The notes: generated by a model from the letters alone, not told the origin. Counted from the stretch's first letter, positions 56,506-64,000 are shown. The stretch: 64,000 bases of DNA from SAR202 cluster bacterium (GCA_009392005.1 VFHL01000002.1:62001-126000); one strand, 5' to 3'. Numbers and translations are program-made.

Positions 56506-57657
56506 TCACTCTTCGTCGCCATCAAGTGCGCATTCAATTTCACCGATGACATTATGATCGTGTTCCTGTGCCAAAGCCTCCCGAAGAGATCGTATGGCTG
56601 CATCTCCGCCAATGCGTCCCAAAGCCCATGCTGCATGGCAACGAACAAGCGCAGATTCTTCCATCAACGCACGAGTCAAACCTGAAACTGCGCGTTCATC
56701 GCCAATGTTTCCCAAAGCAACACACACGTTGCGCTTCATCCCCTCATTTTTTGCACGCCGAATTGGACTGCCACGAAATTGGGCAGCAAATTCCTCATCT
56801 GAAAGCGTCAAAAGAGTCAACAGGCGCGGATTCGCTGTATCCATGTCTTTTGCGTAGAATCCGTATTCTTTTGTCAATTCTGCTTTCCGATTCACGGGAC
56901 AAACATCCTGACAAATATCACATCCAAAAATCCAATCTCCAACAAGTGGTCGTAATTCGCGGGGAATTGCCCCACGCAATTCGATCGTTAAATAAGAAAT
57001 GCATCGGTTGGAGTCAAGAACATATGGTGCAATCAGTGCGCCTGTCGGACAGGCCTCAATACACAATGTACATGCTCCACATGTTTTCTTCAGAGGAACA
57101 TCAGGCTGCAACTCCATATCAGTAATCACTTCAGCGAGGAAAACCCAAGAACCTTTTGAGGTCAAAATGTTGGTATTCTTGCCAAACCACCCAACCCCAG
57201 CCCTTTCCGCAATAGCACGATCTTGAACTGGACCAGTATCGTTATAAGCTTTTGCACGAACGGTTTCGCCAGCCATCTCTGAAAGACGGGTGATAAAAAC
57301 CTTCAACTTTTTCCTTAGCAACGCATGATAATCTTGCCCCCATGCATAGTTAGAAACACGTCCGTGAAGATCATCATCGGTTGGCGCATCCGGTGCGACC
57401 GAGTAATAACTCATCGCGAGAGAAATTATCGAACGACCCCCTGGCAAAATTGCTGCTGGATCGGATCCACGCTCAATTCGCTCTGGGGTATACCAAGAAA
57501 GCTCCCCCATCAAACCATCTTCTAATCTCGCTAGAGCAATTTCCTGATGTTTGGAAAATGGTTCTGCATCTGTAAATCCAATCCCATCAAAACCTAGCTC
57601 TTCCGCTAAATCTTTTATACGTTCTTCAATCGTTAGTTTATCCATCGTTCCTAGCAT
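56506..57657 (-). CDS. queG: Epoxyqueuosine reductase
   Basis: QueG performs the last step of queuosine formation in tRNA, reducing epoxyqueuosine with cobalamin and two 4Fe-4S clusters. The 383 residues contain the cobalamin-domain stretch DTGPVQDRAIAERAGVGWFG, two cluster motifs (CGACTLCIEACPTGAL and FGCDICQDVCPVN) and a C-terminal HEAT-like extension (NVCVALGNIGDERAVSGLT). ATG 57657 or the in-frame ATG 57645 may start it, as both have AGGA nearby. It is divergent from the Nmad3-like gene. Queuosine precursor genes are not in the window. Confidence 0.94.
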   Translation of the reverse strand: MLGTMDKLTIEERIKDLAEELGFDGIGFTDAEPFSKHQEIALARLEDGLMGELSWYTPERIERGSDPAAILPGGRSIISLAMSYYSVAPDAPTDDDLHGRVSNYAWGQDYHALLRKKLKVFITRLSEMAGETVRAKAYNDTGPVQDRAIAERAGVGWFGKNTNILTSKGSWVFLAEVITDMELQPDVPLKKTCGACTLCIEACPTGALIAPYVLDSNRCISYLTIELRGAIPRELRPLVGDWIFGCDICQDVCPVNRKAELTKEYGFYAKDMDTANPRLLTLLTLSDEEFAAQFRGSPIRRAKNEGMKRNVCVALGNIGDERAVSGLTRALMEESALVRCHAAWALGRIGGDAAIRSLREALAQEHDHNVIGEIECALDGDEE

Positions 57658-57846
57658 ACTTCCTATACCAAAGATGCCTCACGCTTTTGATGACATTCTG
57701 CCAAATGCTACTTCATAAAGGATAGCAAATTCACTGCGACCTGATGGACCCAGTAACTGAGTACAGGTGCAAACCGAGTACATTTCAACGTCAATTTCAC
57801 AACAAGCTCTTCATTCGTGAAACGACTTAAGCTAATCTAGTTTATT

Positions 57847-58614
57847 ATGTCGAACCGTATATTTTTGATCAACGTTGGAGTCAATGCCTCTCACAGTGCC
57901 CAAAGCCCGATTTTCCCAGATGGACGATTTGAATTCTTGCCTATACCAGAAGAACGAGAATGGTGGTCGCCGCCGCTTCCTACCTACGCCAAACTCGATT
58001 GTTTCAACCAACCTGGTGAACCATTAACCCGCTATACAACTGATCGGCATCGTGGAATACACGTTCACAACGACCCAGAATTCGAAACTTTCACATATGG
58101 AGACAATTGTGCGGAAAGCCCCAGAGCCGCTGCGTTAGCCCAAGTTGAACAAGGGGATTATCTTCTTTTCCTAGCTCGTCTTGTGGATCACGTAAACGGG
58201 AAATTCACCAAAAATGCCGGGTTTTATTTCATCGGATATATTCGTGTCGAAAATATTTTAAGGAACGTTCGCGCATTTCCATTCGGATCCGACTTCACTA
58301 TCTTTGGTGCCAACGCACACATTCGGCGAGCAATTTATCACAAGAAAACATTGAATGGTTTCTGTGTCTTTAAAGGCGACGCGTCATCACGCCGTTTTGA
58401 ATATGCAGTTCCCCTCGATAAAGTGACTGCGAACCGCCTTTTCCGAGACGCGCGCGGGCAACCATGGAGATGGGATACACGGCGCTCAGATTTACAAACT
58501 ATTGGCTCCTACACCCGTTCATGCCGGTGTGTGTTGGACCCAAACAATGCAGATGAGAGTGAACGCTCTCTCATGCTTTGGGAACACATTAGAGCAAATA
58601 ACCCCAAGGCCTAG
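57847..58614 (+). CDS. Nmad3-like protein (nucleotide-modification-associated domain)
   Basis: This 255-residue protein contains SPIFPDGRFEFLPIPE (20-35), then GDNCAESPRAAALAQVEQGDYLLFL and FYFIGYIRVENIL. The order SPI-x-PDG-x5-LPIP, then an alanine-rich helix, GD-x-LLFLA and IGYI, is what I recall for Nmad3, a domain predicted to act in DNA base modification systems. No DNA methylase or other modification enzyme is adjacent, but queG, a 7-deazaguanine enzyme, is divergent at 189 bases. I could not verify the family, and the molecular activity is unknown. There is no Shine-Dalgarno before ATG 57847. Confidence 0.55.
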   Translation: MSNRIFLINVGVNASHSAQSPIFPDGRFEFLPIPEEREWWSPPLPTYAKLDCFNQPGEPLTRYTTDRHRGIHVHNDPEFETFTYGDNCAESPRAAALAQVEQGDYLLFLARLVDHVNGKFTKNAGFYFIGYIRVENILRNVRAFPFGSDFTIFGANAHIRRAIYHKKTLNGFCVFKGDASSRRFEYAVPLDKVTANRLFRDARGQPWRWDTRRSDLQTIGSYTRSCRCVLDPNNADESERSLMLWEHIRANNPKA

Positions 58615-58629
58615 AGATACTTGGTTGCC

Positions 58630-59478
58630 CTAAAGAATTAGCGGAGTTTCCTCTCTATTCGCCCATTCGCCCATTGACCCATCATAAACACGTACTCTGC
58701 TATAGCCGAGCAGTGTCAAAATGAAAGCACCGTGCGCCGCACGGATTCCAGCTTGTCAATATGTAATGATTTGTTTATCAGGTGTTACACCATTTCTCTC
58801 GAACAATTCGTGGAGTTCACTCGCAGGTTTGATTATTCGATATCTATCTTGTTGAATGAAATTGAGCCATTCCAAATGAACAGCACCAGGAATCCGACCC
58901 GCTCTGTTATTACCACGAGTAGTGTCGCTTCCTTCCCATTCTCCATCTGACCGGACATCAAGAAAAATCGTGTCCGATTTCCCTACCTGCTCTAAAGCGT
59001 AATCTAATATACAAACGTTATCTGGATTATTTTCGGGAACAAACGTTTTCGCTACTATATCTGTCGGATCAATAGAAACTGCGCGCTGCTCATCAAACCA
59101 TTTTGCCCACCCACCATTCAATATTTTCACCTCTGTGTGACCATAATGATTTAACACCCACCACATGCGGGCAGCATACAATCCTCCCGAATGATCATAT
59201 GCGACCACAACTGTATCCTTATCAATCCCCATTCCGCTCATTAATGCTGCAATATAATCAGGGTCCGCCACAAGAGGATTGTTGAAACGATCATCCAAGT
59301 AATTAGGACCTTTAAGGTAATGATGCTCTGAAATTCCCACTGCATTTTTTATATGGGCGCGAACAAAATGTTCGTACTGATCACAGTCAATGATCCGGAG
59401 ATTCGCATCTTCTAAATGAGCCTCAAGCCAATCGGTTTCAACCAATAAATCTGGACGCGCATAACCGCCATGTGTCAT
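58630..59478 (-). CDS. Two-domain rhodanese sulfurtransferase with in-frame TGA at the catalytic Cys (selenoprotein candidate)
   Basis: Conventional translation stops after 240 residues at TGA 58758-58756. Readthrough gives 282 residues. The TGA sits exactly where two-domain thiosulfate/mercaptopyruvate sulfurtransferases have the active-site Cys (ITY-C-Q-x-G-x-R): here ITY-[TGA]-QAGIRAAHGAF. The following 41 codons (LLGYSRVRVYDGSMGEW, ending NREETPLIL, TAG at 58630) are a normal rhodanese end with no frameshift. Domain 1 (about 10-125) is the usual inactive half (VAYDHSGGLYAARMWWVL); domain 2 holds DVRSDGEW and GRIPGAVHLEW. AAGGGGTG precedes the ATG. A SECIS-like hairpin follows the TGA. Selenocysteine best explains this; a nonsense mutation is the alternative. 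Confidence 0.82.
58725..58754 (-). promoter_or_regulatory. SECIS-like hairpin just downstream of the in-frame TGA
   Basis: In the mRNA, CCGUGC-GGC-GCACGG (58744-58730) forms a perfect 6-bp upper stem with a GGC loop. A lower AAGC/GCUU stem (58754-58751 with 58728-58725) closes it across a 6x1 internal loop. Seventeen bases separate UGA from the apical loop, and the loop starts with G. These values agree with the bacterial SECIS rules as I remember them. Confidence 0.65.
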
Positions 59479-59498
59479 ATATCACCCCTTCTTCGTTC

Positions 59499-59504
59499 AT
59501 TATA
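59499..59504 (-). promoter_or_regulatory. -10 element for the rhodanese gene
   Basis: On the minus strand, a consensus TATAAT lies 20 bases upstream of the rhodanese ATG. No convincing -35 is found at 16-18 bp. The 99-base spacer is shared with the divergent cupin gene. Confidence 0.45.
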
Positions 59505-59577
59505 CTGGTCTGCAAAGAATGTAGGCTGTTAAACTGGATACGGTCTATTTTCTGATGCAAAAGCGAGGAGAATTTAT

Positions 59578-60174
59578 ATGACGATCGCTGAACTACTGGT
59601 CCACGACACAGAGCTAGATCAATTTATTGAAGTTATGGATCATAGATTGCCATCTATTGATGCCGTAGAAGAAAAAATCACAGCACTTCACGAATCGTTT
59701 TATTTTTTGTTATCCAAGGATTTCATTCCACGAGAATACAAAAAAGACATCCCGGGAATCTTTGCGCAATACCTTTTATATAGGAATGCAGAACGAAACT
59801 TGTCACTAATGGCGATGGTCGTTCCACCTAAAATTTCAACACCAATCCATAATCATCTTGCATGGGGATTAGTTGGAGTCTACCAAGGAACACAACGTGA
59901 AATAGTATATGAAACGATTGGAGAACCTGACCTCGAACATAACCAAGCACAACTTAGAACTATATCTGAAAACATTCTCGAAATTGGTGATATTACAACG
60001 CTGGAGCCTCCACATAATGACATTCATATGATTGAAACAATATCTGAAGAGCCATCGATCTCTTTACACTTACTTGGAAATGATATCGGCTGCCAAGCAC
60101 GCCATGCTTTCGATCAAGAGTCTAATTCTGTTAGGCAATTTACGTCTGGATATGTTAATGCCGAATGCAATTGA
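59578..60174 (+). CDS. Cysteine dioxygenase-like cupin
   Basis: This 198-residue cupin has an iron site typical of thiol dioxygenases: H91 and H93 in TPIHNHLAWGLVGVYQG and a third His, probably H150, in NDIHMIET. The C-terminal ISLHLLGNDIGCQARHAF is also like the cysteine/3-mercaptopropionate dioxygenase group and its COG5553 relatives. Such enzymes oxidise a thiol to a sulfinate with O2. AGGAG precedes the ATG. It is divergent from the rhodanese gene across 99 bases, which suggests a common role in thiol or sulfur compound breakdown. The exact thiol is unknown. Confidence 0.78.
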   Translation: MTIAELLVHDTELDQFIEVMDHRLPSIDAVEEKITALHESFYFLLSKDFIPREYKKDIPGIFAQYLLYRNAERNLSLMAMVVPPKISTPIHNHLAWGLVGVYQGTQREIVYETIGEPDLEHNQAQLRTISENILEIGDITTLEPPHNDIHMIETISEEPSISLHLLGNDIGCQARHAFDQESNSVRQFTSGYVNAECN

Positions 60175-60218
60175 ACCGCTTTACCAAATCCAATCCATAT
60201 TCAGCGTGACATGCTACT

Positions 60219-61346
60219 TTAGGTGACTTCTGACATTAGTCTTTGCACATGCACAAACAGCTTCATTATATCCCGCACAAAATCAAAAGACATCTGGAAA
60301 CCGGATGAGTTCACATGCTCGAAGATTGTAAATTCGCTGTATTGTGCAAGAACATTTTGGTCCAATGCTGTAAACATACGACGTGATTCAATGAATGGAA
60401 TCATCCTATCTCCTGTATCGTGCATCAGAAATACTTTTGTATTGAGATTATTGATGTGCTGGCTAGGAGAAATCGCGTTTAGACGTTTTCGAAGTTGATT
60501 TGGAAGTTTTGATCGAGCCACATCAAATTCTGCCAGATTCTCTGCCTGAAGCAACAAAAGAATCGCCTTCCCTTCTTCTGACAACCCGTTTCCATCAATC
60601 AATTGAAACTCTTCTGGATTGCGCAAAAAGGAGCCAAGGATTGGCTCGTCTTCGGGATCAGATAGAACATTAAGAACACCACGCATGAAAATATCTTTCG
60701 CGCGCGTTTCGGGCCACCACGAAACGATCGATTCATCGCCATGTAACTCGTTCGTAATAACCGCACTCAACACATCGAAAATATCATGATACGCACCAAA
60801 AGCATTTACAAAGGCCACCTTGTCACGAAGACGCGAATCAGCTGCTGCTAGAAGTGCCATGGAGCCACCAACAGAAAAACCAACAAAACCGACACGATTT
60901 GGATCAACGAAAGGTTGTTCAGAAAGATAGTTGAAAGCATCAACCAGAAGATCAACTTCTTCTGGTCCAACACGCACTTCAGCGAAATCATTCGAATTAG
61001 GCAATAAAAGTACTATGCCCGAACGAGCAATCGCTTCAGTCACCCGTATGACATCAGGATCTTGAAAATTGGCATCAACACCCAGGGTAAAAATCATGGC
61101 CCCGAATTCACCCGTACGGTTAGGGCGAAGCAATGTGGCAGAACGTACTTGGGATTCTTCAAGATAAGTCACGCTCTCAACAAGAGGAGTATCACTCAAA
61201 CTCAAAAGAGGCCTAATGGGCACCTCTTGAATAATTTCCGGTAGCATCAGAGTTGTTTTCCAAAATACCCGCCCACTATGCGTACCGCTCATCACGACGC
61301 TCACCGATACACCGATCAAAATAAAGACAGCTATGATTTTTTTCAT
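60219..61346 (-). CDS. Membrane-anchored or secreted alpha/beta hydrolase
   Basis: This 375-residue protein begins with a signal anchor (KKIIAVFILIGVSVSVVMSG). The hydrolase core shows the nucleophile in VGFVGFSVGGSMALLAAA, the acid in MHDTGDRMIPFIES and a possible base in IFEHVNSSG. It resembles dienelactone-hydrolase-like or acetyl-xylan-esterase-like proteins, but the substrate is unknown. It is convergent with the cupin gene (44 bases between ends), and 84 bases separate it from the CbiB-like gene upstream on the same strand. Confidence 0.78.
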   Translation of the reverse strand: MKKIIAVFILIGVSVSVVMSGTHSGRVFWKTTLMLPEIIQEVPIRPLLSLSDTPLVESVTYLEESQVRSATLLRPNRTGEFGAMIFTLGVDANFQDPDVIRVTEAIARSGIVLLLPNSNDFAEVRVGPEEVDLLVDAFNYLSEQPFVDPNRVGFVGFSVGGSMALLAAADSRLRDKVAFVNAFGAYHDIFDVLSAVITNELHGDESIVSWWPETRAKDIFMRGVLNVLSDPEDEPILGSFLRNPEEFQLIDGNGLSEEGKAILLLLQAENLAEFDVARSKLPNQLRKRLNAISPSQHINNLNTKVFLMHDTGDRMIPFIESRRMFTALDQNVLAQYSEFTIFEHVNSSGFQMSFDFVRDIMKLFVHVQRLMSEVT

Positions 61347-61430
61347 TACATCAAATCACAAAGTGGGAAAAAGTACTTCACCACTAGAAACGATCGATTT
61401 TTATGAAAGAAGCGAACCAACATATGAAGT

Positions 61431-62324
61431 CTACTTTCGGCGCGTGATACCCACGGAAAGAATAGACAACAGGAAGGTAGTAAGAAGCACTAAAACCGAA
61501 GCAACTTGGACGAGAGTTATTGTTCGTCCAACTTGCTCAGATGTGATGTCCTCTTTCGGGGGATTTTCAATCCGAACGTTATCTCGATTAGAATCCTTCC
61601 TTACGGGCCCAGTTGATGCGCTTGACCGTATTAAAATTTCTGGCCCACGCCCTGAAGACCTCTGTTGGTTTTCTGTACTCAGGTCTTCTTCAATCAACCA
61701 GCTTGAGATCGAAATAAAATACCGGCTAATGCGTCGTGGAATGAAATCAGCAGAACCACGGAGCAATTTAATCAACATTCCAACCTCGGTGGGCGTAGGC
61801 TGATTCATATTCTTATCCATGATCAGAATCGTCCGATATACGAAAACACCAGGTATACCAAAAAGGACGAAATAGAAGCAAGGTCCAACGCATTTGCTAA
61901 CCATTGCATCACCAAAAGTTTTGATTGCCTCTAAACGCAGTGCTGGTAACGTAATCTGATTACTTTGATCGCTACCTGATAAATCCGTCAACGCATGCTG
62001 GGCTGCACCCACATCCTCTTCTTGCAATGCCCTTTGGAACTTAATTAGGAGCCAATTGGCCTGAATGACTGGAATACTTGATATCAACAGCCATGGACAA
62101 ACGAACAGACGAGCAAACAAACCGCCCTTCCGCATCATCCACAGGAATAGAGAAGTAACCGAGCCCGCCAAAATTGGTATGGCAACTCCTACAAATGAGC
62201 CATAGACCAAACGATCCAACTTGCCTGTTGAAGGCGCTTCTTCTTTCGTGGTCTCAATCGCTCCCTCGATCCAAAGAAACGGGTCCACTTTTTTAAAGGA
62301 AGAATCCATAGAATCTTTGACCAT
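61431..62324 (-). CDS. CbiB/CobD-like membrane protein, divergent
   Basis: This 297-residue membrane protein follows the CbiB pattern in its central part. It has FQRALQEEDVGAAQHALTDL, a degenerate GRD-x3-L region (SGSDQSNQITL), RLEAIKTFGDAMVSKCVGP in place of the family's E-T-x-A-E-N-x-V-D-G segment, YFVLFGIPGVFVYRTILIMD, and GSADFIPRRIS where CbiB has an iPaRlt-like motif. CbiB attaches aminopropanol to cobyric acid in the membrane. The altered central motif makes the same activity doubtful. A Ser/Arg-rich loop of about 60 residues precedes the last helix. I set the start at ATG 62324, with GGCGGAG 5 bases upstream. Confidence 0.65.
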   Translation of the reverse strand: MVKDSMDSSFKKVDPFLWIEGAIETTKEEAPSTGKLDRLVYGSFVGVAIPILAGSVTSLFLWMMRKGGLFARLFVCPWLLISSIPVIQANWLLIKFQRALQEEDVGAAQHALTDLSGSDQSNQITLPALRLEAIKTFGDAMVSKCVGPCFYFVLFGIPGVFVYRTILIMDKNMNQPTPTEVGMLIKLLRGSADFIPRRISRYFISISSWLIEEDLSTENQQRSSGRGPEILIRSSASTGPVRKDSNRDNVRIENPPKEDITSEQVGRTITLVQVASVLVLLTTFLLSILSVGITRRK

Positions 62325-62461
62325 AGGTACTCCGCCTTCCAAACTTCGAGCCCATCAATGATTCTTGTCTCAAGATGTGAACTACGGGCAGTCTACAGCG
62401 AAAAAGTGACACCCACAATCCTCGCCAAGACATGGAAACCACTACTCATCAAAACTTTGAT

Positions 62462-63745
62462 TTAAATAATTTTGCGTGGTGGTAACGCGAGCAAAGCCGC
62501 AACAACGCAACTCAATGGCAACAACAGAAACAAGAGGATTGCTGTCGTATATGAACCTGTAATATCAAAAGTATATGCAAATGGTAGCGGCCCGATAGCA
62601 GCAAAACCGACCATGCTCGTAGTTGCTGCACCACGAATGCTCCCTATATAACGACGACCAAAGTAATTTGGCCAAATGACTGCACTTGTGGTCATGATTA
62701 CCCCCTGAGCAAAACCCATTATCGCTCCGTAAAGAAATGCATGCCAGACAGATGAAATACCAAATATTAATAACATCCCTATCACCATAAGCACTTGACC
62801 AGCCGCCAATACGAAACGATTGGGCACCTTGTCAGCGAGAAAACCTGCGACCAAACTGGCCGCGATCGCACAGGGCGCCATCACAGTAAAAACAGAAGCC
62901 GCTACCGATGCATCCAAACCTTTCCCAGTGAAAATAGAAACCTGATGAAACACTAAAGCTGTACCGATCAATGCTTGAGACGACCCAGCGAGCAACAACA
63001 GCCAAAGGGCTCTTGTCTTGGCAGCTTCACGAAGGGTCCAGTCTACTTCCTGTTCGATGTCTGAATCTTGATCTCCATCCGTCACGTCTGCAGAAACATC
63101 ATCTCCATCAGGATGCAATCCAACTGATTCTGGGCTCCGCCGAACAAAGGCTATTGTCGGAATCAGTAAAAGACTCCAAATGATAACTGCCAACGCAACC
63201 CACGCTCCTCGCCAGCCGAATTCAGCAATCAGAAAATGAATAACCGGAGGAAAAGTCGCTTGACTTATTGAGGTTCCCAGAAATGATATCGCAGTCGCAC
63301 GACCCCGTAACCGAATAAACCAAACAGCGATCAGTGACGTAGGGATCATGGTAAGAGAGCCTTGGCCCAATGTTCGTATTGCTGCAAACCCGAGGTACAG
63401 TTCAAAGGGACTGCCAATCCTACTCATCCACAAAGCCGCCAACCCAAAAAGAATAACGATTATTGAAATTAGGATTCGCGCGCCCCACCGATCAAATAAG
63501 CGCCCAATAAAAATCATCGCGCAGGCTGCCGTCAACGAACCTGCTGCATATAACGCGGCGATATCAGTCCGGGTCCAACCTGTTTCCCTAATCAGAGGAT
63601 CAACAAAAATAGATACCGAATAGGTTTGGCCTGGGCCTGAAGTGAACATCGCGAGACTTGCAATAGCAAGGACTGTCCAGCCGTGAAAGAAAGGGGAGCG
63701 ACTGGTCCAACTGCCAATCTCTGATGGCGATTTCGTCGAACGCAT
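62462..63745 (-). CDS. MFS transporter (OFA/monocarboxylate type)
   Basis: This 427-residue protein has twelve spans and a cytoplasmic loop rich in Asp (SADVTDGDQDSDIEQ, about 215-230) between the halves. The loop-2 motif GRLFDRWGARILI and its echo GFLADKVPNRFVL in the second half are standard for the MFS. The N-terminal YSVSIFVDPLIRETGWTRTDI is typical of the oxalate:formate antiporter/monocarboxylate group. The substrate is likely a small organic anion, but this is only a class-level guess. Confidence 0.88.
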   Translation of the reverse strand: MRSTKSPSEIGSWTSRSPFFHGWTVLAIASLAMFTSGPGQTYSVSIFVDPLIRETGWTRTDIAALYAAGSLTAACAMIFIGRLFDRWGARILISIIVILFGLAALWMSRIGSPFELYLGFAAIRTLGQGSLTMIPTSLIAVWFIRLRGRATAISFLGTSISQATFPPVIHFLIAEFGWRGAWVALAVIIWSLLLIPTIAFVRRSPESVGLHPDGDDVSADVTDGDQDSDIEQEVDWTLREAAKTRALWLLLLAGSSQALIGTALVFHQVSIFTGKGLDASVAASVFTVMAPCAIAASLVAGFLADKVPNRFVLAAGQVLMVIGMLLIFGISSVWHAFLYGAIMGFAQGVIMTTSAVIWPNYFGRRYIGSIRGAATTSMVGFAAIGPLPFAYTFDITGSYTTAILLFLLLPLSCVVAALLALPPRKII

Positions 63746-63788
63746 TAACTGATTATATCCATTATATCGGTCAGACGCTCAAACATTT

Positions 63789-63802
63789 GTGATAATCATC
63801 AC
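63789..63802. promoter_or_regulatory. Short inverted repeat upstream of tandem promoters
   Basis: GTGAT-AATC-ATCAC lies 8 bases upstream of the first -35 and also in the upstream region of the divergent MFS gene. It could be an activator or repressor site; the arms are only 5 bp. Confidence 0.3.
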
Positions 63803-63810
63803 TTTTCCCA

Positions 63811-63839
63811 TTGACCAATATAATTTATACTTTTAAAAT
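63811..63839 (+). promoter_or_regulatory. Upstream promoter of a tandem pair
   Basis: TTGACC (63811-63816), a 17-bp spacer and TAAAAT (63834-63839). It drives the gene that begins at 63940 and runs off the window. Confidence 0.65.
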
Positions 63840-63844
63840 GTGGC

Positions 63845-63873
63845 TTGACAGTTTCAGTTCACGGCTCTAACAT
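63845..63873 (+). promoter_or_regulatory. Downstream promoter of a tandem pair
   Basis: A consensus TTGACA (63845-63850), a 17-bp spacer and TAACAT (63868-63873). Its -35 lies at the predicted start site of the upstream promoter. Confidence 0.65.
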
Positions 63874-63939
63874 CTCATGACTTGAATTTGAATTTCTTAC
63901 GTCACGTGTATCCTGGCCGAAAATTAGAAAGGTTCAGTT

Positions 63940-64000
63940 ATGGCTGAACAGCAATCGGTAGAGTTAGACGAAACAACCTGGGTTCGCCCACAACGAAGTG
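63940..64000 (+). CDS. Start of an unidentified gene, cut by the window end
   Basis: ATG 63940 follows AGAAAGG at 7 bases and two good promoters. Twenty codons are visible (MAEQQSVELDETTWVRP, then QRS). They are too few for a family call. Confidence 0.6.
   Translation, partial: MAEQQSVELDETTWVRPQRS

Noticed and set aside
56568-57125. Plus-strand 185-codon frame opposite queG
   Set aside because: It is antisense to the two 4Fe-4S motifs of queG and has no recognisable domain.
58756-59478. Rhodanese as a 240-residue protein ending at the TGA, or as a pseudogene
   Set aside because: The TGA falls precisely on the catalytic Cys codon, and the next 41 codons are conserved and in frame to a TAG. 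A random nonsense mutation at that one codon with no further decay is less likely than selenocysteine.

Overview
The window is a gene-dense, AT-leaning bacterial chromosome segment, by eye a little over 40% G+C. It carries about 60 protein genes, one tRNA and no recognisable insertion sequence, prophage or CRISPR array. Gene content suggests a marine Chloroflexota (SAR202/Dehalococcoidia-like): a short IF-2, actinobacterial-style phosphatidylinositol genes, a CaiB-type CoA-transferase fusion, SufBCD, COG2426 and DUF1461 membrane proteins, an orphan NDP-forming CoA-ligase alpha chain, and many TTG/GTG starts. The taxonomic call is inference; no rRNA is present.

Layout. 1-12 kb: partial gene, membrane protein, gyrB, an AT-rich gap ending in a 26-bp palindrome, ACT-malic enzyme, hydrolase, double CoA-transferase, usp-trkA-trkA, pheA. 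12.2-17.2 kb: nusA-infB-rbfA-truB, without rimP and ylxR, behind a leader with a terminator-like hairpin and a 9-codon ORF. 17.4-22.7 kb: a 48-aa zinc ribbon, then an inositol-lipid operon (ino1, acyltransferase, PHP protein, PimA-like mannosyltransferase, CDP-alcohol phosphatidyltransferase). 22.8-27.8 kb: ffh, tRNA-Gln, oxidoreductase, YihY, HtrA. 27.8-30.2 kb (minus): rpsP-khpA-rimM-yebC and a small self-contained gene with its own operator-like promoter and terminator. 30.5-37.5 kb: coaE, a MoxR ATPase/VWA pair, ruvC, an RsuA-family pseudouridine synthase, ruvA. 37.5-46 kb: methyltransferase, CoA-ligase alpha, sufB-sufC-sufD, a CYTH protein and a DXR-like protein lacking key catalytic residues. 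46-57.7 kb: DUF1461, HAD, rsmD-coaD, a coiled-coil gene with an apparent AUU/AUC start, SppA, MMPL transporter, hydrolases, queG. 57.8-64 kb: Nmad3-like protein, rhodanese, thiol-dioxygenase-type cupin, hydrolase, CbiB-like protein, MFS transporter and the first codons of another gene.

The most striking observation is at 58630-59478 (minus). A two-domain rhodanese reads through an in-frame TGA placed exactly at its catalytic cysteine, in the loop Y-[TGA]-Q-A-G-I-R. After the TGA come 41 well-conserved codons, and a hairpin with bacterial SECIS geometry begins at once. It is best read as a selenocysteine sulfurtransferase, and it is divergent from a cysteine-dioxygenase-like cupin. Other notable points are the DXR homologue with two of three metal ligands replaced, the inositol-lipid operon, three promoters placed so that transcripts would start at the ATG, and a 15-bp tandem duplication of the ruvA start region.
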